From Pseudonocardia terrae (GTDB lineage Bacteria; Actinomycetota; Actinomycetes; Mycobacteriales; Pseudonocardiaceae): 64,000 nucleotides of DNA. The notes under the pieces are model-generated. The model saw nothing but the letters and a program-made list of their open reading frames with translations. It was not told the DNA's origin and did no database searches. The stretch covers positions 1 through 64,000 of the forward strand of contig NZ_JAJTTE010000024.1 of assembly GCF_021343995.1 (NCBI RefSeq), in the 5' to 3' direction. Made by a program: the position numbers and the translations under genes. This document shows, piece after piece, positions 11,625-18,825 of this stretch. Every line of letters begins with the position of its first letter. The first letter of the stretch is position 1.

Positions 11625-12107
11625 TCAGCCCTGCTCGGCGACGGTCTTGGCGAACCCGTCGAGCAGCAGTGCCCAGCCACCGCCCCCGTTGATCGCGTCG
11701 TTGATCGCCTGCCCGCCGTCGAGCCGCTCGAAGTGGCGGTGCTCGACCTCGACCAGGCTCTCCCGCGGGCCCGTCGCCGTGAACCGCGCCTCGATCTCGC
11801 TGGCCTTGTCCGGGTCGGGGTCGAACTGCCAGGAGCCGTTGATCTGCCAGGTGAACACCAGCCGGCGCGGCGGCTCCCAGACCAGCACCCGGCCCCAGTC
11901 GCACTCGCTGCCGTCGACGCCGCGCTCGAACCAGCGTCCGCCCACCCGCGGCTCGAGCACGACCTCGGCGACCTCGGCCTGCCCGATGTGGTACTGGTGC
12001 GGCCACCAGGCGTCGACGGAACCGGTGAACACCTCGAAGGCCCGCTCGACGGGGACCGCGAGGCTGACCGTGCCCGTGATGGGCGGGATCGGGGCCGTGC
12101 CGCTCAT
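11625..12107 (-). CDS. SRPBCC (AHSA1/START-like) domain protein
   Basis: Protein of 160 aa with the helix-grip START-like fold of the AHSA1/SRPBCC group: VPVERAFEVFTGSVDAWWP at the N-terminus, GGRWFERGVDGSE and WEPPRRLVFTWQI in the sheet, and a long C-terminal helix (NDAINGGGGWALLLDGFAK). These proteins bind hydrophobic ligands in an internal cavity; the ligand is unknown. ATG at 12107 has GAGGAG 6-7 nt upstream. It is the middle gene of the operon led by the ArsR-type regulator at 12477, a very common ArsR-SRPBCC pairing. Confidence 0.88.
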   Translation of the reverse strand: MSGTAPIPPITGTVSLAVPVERAFEVFTGSVDAWWPHQYHIGQAEVAEVVLEPRVGGRWFERGVDGSECDWGRVLVWEPPRRLVFTWQINGSWQFDPDPDKASEIEARFTATGPRESLVEVEHRHFERLDGGQAINDAINGGGGWALLLDGFAKTVAEQG

Positions 12108-12116
12108 GAGTACTCC

Positions 12117-12148
12117 TCAGGTGGGTTCTGGGTCAGGTGGGTTCTGCG
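12117..12148. repeat. 16-bp tandem duplication at the 3' end of the arsR gene
   Basis: TCAGGTGGGTTCTGGG (12117-12132) is followed directly by TCAGGTGGGTTCTGCG (12133-12148), with one mismatch. The second copy contains the stop of the ArsR-type gene; the first supplies most of the spacer to the next gene. It looks like a slippage duplication of the last codons. Confidence 0.85.
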
Positions 12149-12477
12149 TCGTCCCGGGGGTCGAAGCCGGGCGCGGTCGCCTCGGCGGTCTTCTGGAAGT
12201 CGGTCAGCGCGGCGCTCCACACGCCCTCGAGCCACGTCCGCAAGGCACCGACGCCTTCGGGGTCGATCCGGTAGATCCGCCGGGTCCCCTCTGCCCGGCT
12301 GACCACCAGCCCGCCCTCGCGCAGCATCCGCAGATGCTGCGACACCGCGGGCCTGCTGATCGGCAACGCGTCGGCGAGCTCCCGTACGGAACTGGGCCGG
12401 CGCGCGAGCAGCTCGAAGATGGCCCGCCGGCTGGGGTCACCGAGGAGCCCCAGTCCGGCATCTCCGTAAGCCGCCAC
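12133..12477 (-). CDS. ArsR-family transcriptional regulator (SRPBCC-operon type)
   Basis: Protein of 114 aa with a winged HTH: LGLLGDPSRRAIFELLARRP, then recognition helix region ALPISRPAVSQHLRMLREGG and wing RAEGTRRIYRID. It lacks the Cys/His metal-site motifs of classical metal sensors and has the C-terminal helix (LRTWLEGVWSAALTDFQK) seen in the SRPBCC-linked group, so it likely senses an organic ligand. No Shine-Dalgarno precedes the GTG at 12477, but TAGCCT lies 7 nt upstream, so the mRNA is probably leaderless. It is the first gene of a three-gene operon and probably autoregulatory. Confidence 0.85.
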   Translation of the reverse strand: MAAYGDAGLGLLGDPSRRAIFELLARRPSSVRELADALPISRPAVSQHLRMLREGGLVVSRAEGTRRIYRIDPEGVGALRTWLEGVWSAALTDFQKTAEATAPGFDPRDDAEPT

Positions 12478-12487
12478 GAACCGTAAG
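12464..12487. promoter_or_regulatory. Direct repeat CCGTAAG spanning the arsR start (putative operator)
   Basis: CCGTAAG occurs at 12464-12470 and again at 12481-12487, start-to-start distance 17 bp, flanking the GTG start and next to the TAGCCT -10-like box. The position suggests an autoregulatory site for the ArsR-type protein. Only two copies are seen and the arrangement is direct rather than palindromic. Confidence 0.4.
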
Positions 12488-12567
12488 GCTAGACGCACAG
12501 AGCCGGACGTCAAGGGCTCGGGCGCCGTCGGCGCCCGGCCCGGCGCGCGGGGCAGGCCGGTGGGCGG

Positions 12568-13650
12568 TCAGCGCGCGAGGTCGTGGTGGGCCAGTGACGC
12601 GTGGTGGGCGTGGCCCTCCGGCCCGTGCGGGCTCACGTGCACGGTCGCGTCGACGAGCTTGGGCACCTCGTGCAGCAGCCGGTGCTTCGCCTCGGCCGCG
12701 ATCGCGTGCGCGTCGACCACCGACAGGTCGCTGTCGACCTCCAGCCCGGCCTCGGCGCGCACCCGGTGCCCGACCCAGCGCAGGCGCAGCTGCTCGATCC
12801 CGCGCACCCCGGGCACCGCGCGCAGGGCCGCATCCGCCCGGTCGACCAGCTCGGGGTCCACCGCGTCCATCAGCCGGCGGTAGATGTCGCGCGCCGCGCC
12901 GCGCAGGACGACGAGGATCGCGACCGTGATCAGGAGGCCGACGATCGGGTCGGCCAGCGGGAACCCCGCCAGCACGCCGAGTGCCCCCAGGACCACGGCG
13001 AGCGAGGTGAACCCGTCGGTGCGCGCGTGCAGCCCGTCGGCCACCAGCGCGGCCGACCCGATGCGCCGGCCCACCCGGATCCGGTAGACGGCGACGAGCT
13101 CGTTGCCCACGAACCCGACGAGACCGGCGGCGACGAGCACGCCGAGATCGGCGATCGGCTGCGGGTCGAGCAGGCGGCGGACGGACTCGTACCCGGCGAC
13201 CACGGCCGACAGCGCGATCATCGCCACGATGAACACCCCGGCGAGGTCCTCGGCCCGGCCGTAGCCGTAGGTGTAGCGCCGGGTCGGGCGGCGGCGGGAC
13301 AGCACGAAGGCGATCCACAGCGGTACGGCCGTGAGCGCGTCGGAGAAGTTGTGGATCGTGTCGGCCAGCAGCGCCACCGAGCCGGTCAGCACCACCACGG
13401 CGGCCTGCCCCAGGGCCGTCACGAGCAGCGCGACCATGCTGATCTTGAGCGCACGGATGCCGTCGGCGCTCGCCTCGAGGGCCCGGTCGACGGAGTCCGC
13501 GGCGTCGTGGCTGTGCGGCCGGACGAGTGAGCCGAGGAACCCCAGCACCCCGCCGGACCCGTGGTCCCCGTGGCCGTGCCCATGACCGTGGCCGTGGCCA
13601 TGCCCATGACCGTGCCGGTGCTGTCCGCCGGCGCCCCGCTCTCCTGCCAT
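12568..13650 (-). CDS. Cation diffusion facilitator (CDF) metal exporter with His-rich N-terminus
   Basis: Protein of 360 aa. An N-terminal run of alternating His-Gly (about residues 10-28, HGHGHGHGHG) is a likely metal chelator. Six transmembrane helices follow, with the CDF metal-site motifs LLADTIHNFSDA in TM2 and DGLHARTDGFTSLAVV in TM5, and then a cytosolic ferredoxin-like domain. It exports divalent cations such as Zn, Co, Cd or Ni in exchange for protons; the H-x3-D / H-x3-D pattern is typical of Zn- and Co-type members. ATG at 13650 lies in a palindrome shared with the divergent ArsR-type gene, so it is probably repressed by that sensor. Confidence 0.93.
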   Translation of the reverse strand: MAGERGAGGQHRHGHGHGHGHGHGHGHGDHGSGGVLGFLGSLVRPHSHDAADSVDRALEASADGIRALKISMVALLVTALGQAAVVVLTGSVALLADTIHNFSDALTAVPLWIAFVLSRRRPTRRYTYGYGRAEDLAGVFIVAMIALSAVVAGYESVRRLLDPQPIADLGVLVAAGLVGFVGNELVAVYRIRVGRRIGSAALVADGLHARTDGFTSLAVVLGALGVLAGFPLADPIVGLLITVAILVVLRGAARDIYRRLMDAVDPELVDRADAALRAVPGVRGIEQLRLRWVGHRVRAEAGLEVDSDLSVVDAHAIAAEAKHRLLHEVPKLVDATVHVSPHGPEGHAHHASLAHHDLAR

Positions 13651-13691
13651 GGTTGGCAGAATGCCCAGCTCAGAGGCATTATGCAACCATG
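13648..13691. promoter_or_regulatory. Palindromic operator/divergent promoter whose arms contain both start codons
   Basis: CATGGTTG (13648-13655) and CAACCATG (13684-13691) are perfect 8-bp inverted arms, extended inward by AATGCC (13661-13666) and GGCATT (13675-13680). The left arm contains the CDF start codon on the minus strand and the right arm contains the arsR start on the plus strand. Inside are CAGAAT on the plus strand and CATAAT on the minus strand, placed as -10 boxes that would give leaders of about 20 nt. A symmetric ArsR/SmtB-type operator fits this position. Confidence 0.65.
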
Positions 13692-14051
13692 CGCGCGCAC
13701 AAGGACATCGCAGCTGCCAGTCCGGTGCGGGAGCCACTCGATGCCGACGTGGTGGTCCTCGCCGCGGACGTCCTGCGGCAGTTGGCCGACGCGACCCGCT
13801 TCCACCTGCTCGGCCTGCTCACCGAAGGCCCGCAGGACGTGGGCACCCTCACGGCACAGGTCGCGGCCTCGCGGTCGTCGGTGTCGCAGCACCTCGGCCG
13901 GCTGCGCCTCGCCGGACTGGTCGGCGCGCGCCGCGAGGGGCGGCGGATGGTGTACCGGCTCACCAGCGATCACGTGCGGAGGCTGGTCGAGGAGACCTAC
14001 GCGTTCGCCGAGCACGTCGGCCACCGCATCCCGCACCACGACTCGGAGTGA
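13689..14051 (+). CDS. ArsR/SmtB-family metal-sensing repressor
   Basis: Protein of 120 aa with a winged HTH (LADATRFHLLGLLTEGPQ, then VAASRSSVSQHLGRLRLAGL and RREGRRMVYRL). The C-terminal helix has H-rich residues (SDHVRRLVEETYAFAEHVGH, then HRIPHHDSE) where SmtB/CzrA/NmtR proteins carry their alpha-5 metal site. The canonical D-x-H-x10-H pattern is not intact: the D-x-H is shifted to D-H and one His position is Phe. The metal preference therefore cannot be read from sequence. It is divergent from the CDF exporter with only 38 bp between, and is its probable regulator. Confidence 0.88.
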   Translation: MRAHKDIAAASPVREPLDADVVVLAADVLRQLADATRFHLLGLLTEGPQDVGTLTAQVAASRSSVSQHLGRLRLAGLVGARREGRRMVYRLTSDHVRRLVEETYAFAEHVGHRIPHHDSE

Positions 14052-14302
14052 GCGTCGACCGTGCCGACACCGCGGTCGAAGGCGGCGAACCGGCGACGGC
14101 TTGCGGGCAGCTTCCAGTTCCGGGGGCACGGAGCGTGGAGGTTTCACCGGGCCACCGCGAGGGAGACTCCGGGCGGCCGGAGACCGCCGGCCGGGACACG
14201 GGCTCCTTCGGGGAGGCGAGGAATGATGCGGGACAGGCAGGGGGGCGCCCCCACTGCGCGTCGGGCCGGAACGGGGATCGCGAGAAGGCGGGGAGCGAGT
14301 CG

Positions 14303-14911
14303 ATGAACCGACACGAGGCCGGCCCCCCGACCACCCCGCAGCACCTGCCGGTGCTCGGCCGTGGCTCCCACCGCGCCGTCGAGGAGGGCGCCTGCCTGAT
14401 GGAGTACGTGTCCGTCCTGGCCGGAGCCCCGTTCAGCGATCACCCCCGCTGCACGCATCCGGCTCTGGCCGCACTGGCCCGGATGGTCAACGACGCCGTG
14501 CGGGGCGACGCGGCGCGCAGCGAGCTCGCGCTGCTCGCGCCGGACCTCATCGGCGCCGGCCGGTACGAGCTCCAGGGCACCGATGCCGTCGTCGGCTGCT
14601 GCCTGGCCGCGGCCGGCCGGCTGCCACGCCGGTCGGCACGCCGGCTGGACCGGATCCGGCGCCGGCTGCGCCACACCGATCCGGACGACGCCGTGACCAG
14701 GATGCGGGTCCGGGCCCGGCTGCTGGTGCTGCCACCCGGCATGGCGGTCACCTCCGCCATGCGGCTCGTGATCAGCCGGCTGCACGGACGGACGCGGGCG
14801 GAACGCGATGCCCGGCTGTGCGCGCTGCTGCGAGAGGCCACGGCGGCGGTGCGCGGCATCACCCCACGTACGCCGGTCGCACCCACGCCCGTCGGCTCGA
14901 GCGGTGGGTGA
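14303..14911 (+). CDS. Conserved actinobacterial protein of unknown function
   Basis: Protein of 202 aa. The N-terminal third holds a block (CLMEYVSVLAGAPFSDHP, then CTHPALAALARMVND) that recurs in many actinobacterial hypothetical proteins; its Cys and His residues (C, H, C-T-H) could bind metal. The middle is helical and Arg-rich, and the C-terminus is Pro-rich. No signal peptide or membrane segment is seen. ATG at 14303 has GGGGAG 7 nt upstream. The preceding 250 bp holds no gene. I cannot assign a function. Confidence 0.75.
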   Translation: MNRHEAGPPTTPQHLPVLGRGSHRAVEEGACLMEYVSVLAGAPFSDHPRCTHPALAALARMVNDAVRGDAARSELALLAPDLIGAGRYELQGTDAVVGCCLAAAGRLPRRSARRLDRIRRRLRHTDPDDAVTRMRVRARLLVLPPGMAVTSAMRLVISRLHGRTRAERDARLCALLREATAAVRGITPRTPVAPTPVGSSGG

Positions 14912-14959
14912 TCCGGCTCCCGACAGCCGGCTCCGCCGGTGGCCGCCGTTCCCGCGGGC

Positions 14960-16066
14960 TCAGCCGACGGTCGCGCCGAACAGCAGCCCCAGTCCGTAGG
15001 TGACCGCCGCGGCGCCGCCGCCGATCGCGAGCTGGCGCAGGGCCCGGCGCAGCGGTGGCCCACCGGAGAGCACGCCGACGACGGCGCCGGTGAGCATCAG
15101 CGCGATCCCGACGAGCACGCCCGAGACCGTCACGGCGAGGCCGCCCGACAGGCCGGCGAGGAACGGCAGGATCGGGATCAGGGCACCCGATGCGAAGAAC
15201 AGGAAGCTCGACACGGCGGCGCCCAGGCTGCTGCCCACCACGTCGTGGCCCTCCGGGACCGGGTTCGTCGCGGCCACGGCGAGCGCGGGGTCGCTGCTGC
15301 GCAGCACGTGCTCCGCCCGCTTGCGGGCGTCCTCGGCGGGCAGCCCCCGGGCCCGGTAGACGAGGGCGAGCTCGTTGGCGTCGACGTCGAGCTGCGGCAG
15401 GACCCGGGAGGCGTCGCTGATGTCGGGGGCCGACGCCGCCAGCAGCTCGCGCTGCGAGCGCACCGACACGTACTCGCCGGCCCCCATCGACAACGCGCCG
15501 GCCAGCAGCCCGGCCAGACCGGTGAGCAGGATCGTGCCGCGGGCCGCCCCGCCGCCGATCACGCCGAGCACGAGGGAGAGGTTGCTGACCAGGCCGTCGT
15601 TCGCACCGAAGACGGCCGCCCGGAAGGTCCCGGACACCCGGGCCCGGCCACGCACGGCCAGCCCCCGGACGACCTCCTCGTGGATCCGCTCGTCGGCCGC
15701 CATCGCGGGGGTGGCGTCGACGTCCCAGCGGTAGGTCGAGCGGGTTTCCGCCCGCTGGGCGAGCGCCAGCACGAAGACCGAGCCGAACCGCCGTCCGAGC
15801 CACGCGAGCAGCCGCATCCGCAGCGAGCCGCGGCCGGCCGAGGCCGCGTCGTCGTCGCCCAGGAGGCGCGCCCAGTGCGCGATGTGCCGCTCCTCCGCGA
15901 CGGCGAGCCCGAGCAGGATCTCCCGCTCGTCCCCGCTGCGCCGGGCGGCCAGGTCGCGGTAGACCTTGGCCTCCTCCCGCTCGTCGGCCAGCATTCGGCG
16001 CCACCGGCGGCGGTTCGCGCGGGACGGCCGCGCGGAGGGGTCACTCCCCGTCGAGCTGTCGTGCAT
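14960..16066 (-). CDS. MbfA-like ferritin-domain / VIT1 iron transporter
   Basis: Protein of 368 aa. The N-terminal ferritin/rubrerythrin-like four-helix domain (about 18-150) has Glu/His ligand motifs DEREEAKVYRDLA, AEERHIAHWARLL and ADERIHEEVVRGL. The C-terminal half is a VIT1/CCC1 membrane domain with FGANDGLVSNLSLVLGV and GALSMGAGEYVSVRSQRE. This fusion matches MbfA, a membrane-bound ferritin that exports iron and protects from peroxide stress in other bacteria. The ATG at 16066 excludes an upstream in-frame extension without support. It is divergent from an APC permease. Confidence 0.9.
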   Translation of the reverse strand: MHDSSTGSDPSARPSRANRRRWRRMLADEREEAKVYRDLAARRSGDEREILLGLAVAEERHIAHWARLLGDDDAASAGRGSLRMRLLAWLGRRFGSVFVLALAQRAETRSTYRWDVDATPAMAADERIHEEVVRGLAVRGRARVSGTFRAAVFGANDGLVSNLSLVLGVIGGGAARGTILLTGLAGLLAGALSMGAGEYVSVRSQRELLAASAPDISDASRVLPQLDVDANELALVYRARGLPAEDARKRAEHVLRSSDPALAVAATNPVPEGHDVVGSSLGAAVSSFLFFASGALIPILPFLAGLSGGLAVTVSGVLVGIALMLTGAVVGVLSGGPPLRRALRQLAIGGGAAAVTYGLGLLFGATVG

Positions 16067-16155
16067 GGGCGACAGTCTGCGCCCCCGGCCCCTCGCGCGC
16101 GCGTAACTCCCGACCTCGTCCGGCCGACCCACCCCGGTCGGAAGAGGTGAGCGCC

Positions 16156-17625
16156 ATGGTGCAGAGCTCGACCCCCGGTTCCCGGCTCCGTCGCGGCCTC
16201 GGTGTGTGGGAGGCGATCGGGCTCTCCCTGGCTCTCATGGCGCCGTCGATGGCCGCCAACATCAACCCGCAGGGCACGGCGAGCACGGTCGGGCGCGCGG
16301 TCCCGCTGGCCTTCGCGCTCGCGACCCTCGGCGTCCTGCTCGTCGCGTACACCTTCGTGCGGCTGTGCCAGCGGTTCCACCACGCCGGCAGCGTCTACGG
16401 GTTCGTCGGCGCCACCCTCGGCCCGCGCGCCGGCGTGGTCGCCGGATGGTCGCTGCTGGGGACGTACGTGTTCTACGGCGTGGTCACGTCGACGGCGGCG
16501 GGCATCTTCGGGGCCGACGCCCTGCGCGTGCTCGGGATCTGGCCCGACCAGCCGGGTTGGGCGGGGTTCGCCCTGGCCGCGATCGCCCTGCTCGGTGTGC
16601 TGGCGCTCGCCGTCGTCCGGGTGCGTGGCGGCACGCGGGTGCTGCTGACCATCGAGGGCGTGACCGTCGCGTTGATCCTCGCGGTCTGCGTGGTGGTCCT
16701 CGTCCGGCTGGCCGGCGGCACGGCGCCGGGCGGCCACACCCTCGACGCGTCGGTGTTCACCGTGGCGCCGGGCACCGGCGTGTCCGCGCTGTTCCTCGGC
16801 GTGGTGTTCGGCTTCCTGTCCTTCGCCGGGTTCGAGGCCGCGGCCACGCTCGGCGAGGAGGCCCGCGACCCGCGTCGCAGCATCCCTCGGGCGATCCTCG
16901 GCACCGCCGTCTTCGGCGGCGTCTACTTCGTGTTCGTCACCACCGTGGAGGTGATGGGCTTCGGCACCGACCCGGCGGGGGTGTCCGCGTTCATCGCGTC
17001 GTCGTCGCTGCTCGGCGACCTCGGCGCGCAGTACGTCGCCGGCTGGGTCGGGAACCTCATCACGGTCGGCGCCGCGGTCAGCGCGTTCGGCTGCGCGCTC
17101 GCGTGCGCGGTCGGCGGCTCCCGGCTCCTGTTCGCCCTCGCCCGCGACGGCGTCGGGCCGACCGCACTGGCCGGGATCTCGCCGAGCCGCGGGACGCCGG
17201 TGCGGGCCACGGCCGTCGTGGTCGGGGCGATGTACCTCGAGGTCGCGCTCGCCTGGTTCGTGCTCGACGCCGCCCCGTTCACGCTGTTCCAGGCCTCGGC
17301 GACGATCGGCACGCTGATCCTGCTGGTGGTCTACGCGCTCGCCACGATCGGCGCCGCCCGGCTGCTGTTCTTCTCGGGGCGCCGGGAGGTGGCGGCGTGG
17401 GAGGTGGTGGTCCCGGCGCTCGCGCTGGTCCTGCTCGGGTACACGCTGTACCGCAACATCGTTCCTTACCCCGAGGGCGGCGCGGGGACCTATCCCGCGA
17501 TCTCCGCGGCCTGGATCCTGCTGGGTGTCGCCTGGGTGCTCACCCGGCCCGGGACGGCCCGCGTGGCCGGCACCCGGCTGACCGCGAACGACGGGCTCGG
17601 CCCCGCGATCACCCCGCCGGGATGA
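16156..17625 (+). CDS. APC-family amino acid/polyamine permease
   Basis: Protein of 489 aa with about 12 hydrophobic helices. The N-terminal GVWEAIGLSLALMAPSMAAN and the central GFLSFAGFEAAATLGEEARD (the family's substrate-site helix and following loop) mark the APC superfamily. The substrate is unknown. ATG at 16156 is chosen because GAAGAGGTGAG precedes it; a GTG three codons upstream would overlap that ribosome site. Monocistronic by context, divergent from the MbfA-like gene. Confidence 0.92.
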   Translation: MVQSSTPGSRLRRGLGVWEAIGLSLALMAPSMAANINPQGTASTVGRAVPLAFALATLGVLLVAYTFVRLCQRFHHAGSVYGFVGATLGPRAGVVAGWSLLGTYVFYGVVTSTAAGIFGADALRVLGIWPDQPGWAGFALAAIALLGVLALAVVRVRGGTRVLLTIEGVTVALILAVCVVVLVRLAGGTAPGGHTLDASVFTVAPGTGVSALFLGVVFGFLSFAGFEAAATLGEEARDPRRSIPRAILGTAVFGGVYFVFVTTVEVMGFGTDPAGVSAFIASSSLLGDLGAQYVAGWVGNLITVGAAVSAFGCALACAVGGSRLLFALARDGVGPTALAGISPSRGTPVRATAVVVGAMYLEVALAWFVLDAAPFTLFQASATIGTLILLVVYALATIGAARLLFFSGRREVAAWEVVVPALALVLLGYTLYRNIVPYPEGGAGTYPAISAAWILLGVAWVLTRPGTARVAGTRLTANDGLGPAITPPG

Positions 17626-17688
17626 GGCCCGCGCGATCTTCGGCGCGGCACGATCCGCGGGCGACCCGTCCGAGGGGGAGGCTCCGCG

Positions 17689-18825
17689 GTGCGACGACGG
17701 CGGTTCACGGTCCTGCTCGGCCTGCTCGTCGTGCTGGGCCTCGCCGCGGCACCCGGCTCGGCCGCGGGCTTCGGCACGATCGACAGCGGCGGCCAGAGCC
17801 GTGAGCACGAGCGGCTCACCCGGGCGGCCCTCAGCTGCGCCGGTGACGCACGCTCCGATCCCGACTGCTTCGAGCCCACGACGATGGACTACCTCGCCGG
17901 GCACGGCCACGAGTTCGGGGCCGTCGGCTCTCCGGACCGCGACGAGCTGTCCGATCCGGCCGCGCACTGCGACGGCGCGGACTACGTCGCGGGCCCGTAC
18001 CCGCGGACCCGGATGCAGGCCACGGCGTCGCTCGTCGACTGCCTGAACCACATGCGCCTGCGGTTCGGCGAGGGCGTGGACAAGGCGCAGGGACTGCTCG
18101 GCCGGGACGGCGAGGTGCTCGCGGCCGAGGTCGGTCTCGACCCGGAGTGCCGGTCCGACGACGAGCGGGAGGAGCGGGCCAAGTGCGCGACGCTCGAGGC
18201 GTTCGGCCGGGCGCTGCACGGCGTGCAGGACTTCTACGCCCACAGCAACTGGGCCGACCAGGCCGACCCGGCGCGGCCGATCGGGGACGAGAACCCGCCG
18301 GGGCTCGACCTGCCCGCGCCGAGCCCGCTGCTCGACCTGCGCGGCGCCGCGGCGCCCGACCCGCCCGCGGAGCTCAGCACCGGCTGCTACGTGGCCCGCG
18401 ACGAGGTCCCCGGCGTCGGGGCCTGCCAGCTCCGCGTCACCCACGCCGGGCTCAACAAGGACCGCGGGCAGATCGACCCCGTCACCGGCGCGGCCACCGA
18501 CCCGACGACGCCGCGCGGCATGGTCGGCACCAACTTCGCCAAGGCCGTGACCGGCGCCGTCACCGAGACCCGCCGCGAGTGGCGGGACTTCCGGTCCGAG
18601 CTGGTGGCGCGCTACGGCACCGAGCGCGGCGAGCGCATGGCCTGCGCGCTCACCCACGACGACCCCGTGGACGACTGCGCCGGCGCGAACCCCGTCGTGG
18701 CCGCCGTCGTCCTCGCGGGGCTCGTCGCCGTGGCGGTCGGGGCGATCCTCTGGCTGCGGCGCCCGGTCAGGCGATCGGAACGCGGTCGGGCCGGATCGGC
18801 CGGGGCAGCAGGTCACGGCCGGTGA
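17689..18825 (+). CDS. Secreted/membrane-anchored CinY-like protein (phospholipase C-like His motif)
   Basis: Protein of 378 aa with a Sec signal peptide (about 1-25, FTVLLGLLVVLGLAAAPGSA), an N-terminal GFGTIDSGGQSREHERLTR block, and a central HGVQDFYAHSNWADQ motif. That motif resembles the zinc-ligand region of zinc-dependent phospholipase C-like and HET-C-type proteins. Paired cysteines suggest extracellular disulphides. A C-terminal helix (about 335-355) followed by Arg residues may anchor it. Similar proteins are annotated CinY; the function is unknown. GTG at 17689 has GGGGGAGG 7 nt upstream. Its 3' end overlaps the convergent gltD by 59 bp. Confidence 0.75.
   Translation: MRRRRFTVLLGLLVVLGLAAAPGSAAGFGTIDSGGQSREHERLTRAALSCAGDARSDPDCFEPTTMDYLAGHGHEFGAVGSPDRDELSDPAAHCDGADYVAGPYPRTRMQATASLVDCLNHMRLRFGEGVDKAQGLLGRDGEVLAAEVGLDPECRSDDEREERAKCATLEAFGRALHGVQDFYAHSNWADQADPARPIGDENPPGLDLPAPSPLLDLRGAAAPDPPAELSTGCYVARDEVPGVGACQLRVTHAGLNKDRGQIDPVTGAATDPTTPRGMVGTNFAKAVTGAVTETRREWRDFRSELVARYGTERGERMACALTHDDPVDDCAGANPVVAAVVLAGLVAVAVGAILWLRRPVRRSERGRAGSAGAAGHGR

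Noticed and set aside
13560..13625. Short tandem repeats that could be taken for a CRISPR-like or satellite array
   Set aside because: They are codons for the His-Gly run at the N-terminus of the CDF exporter, in frame and without spacers.
15559..18816. Open frame of 1085 codons on the minus strand across the MbfA-like, APC and CinY-like genes
   Set aside because: No recognisable domain, mostly Arg/Gly/Pro-rich, and it is opposite well-formed genes.
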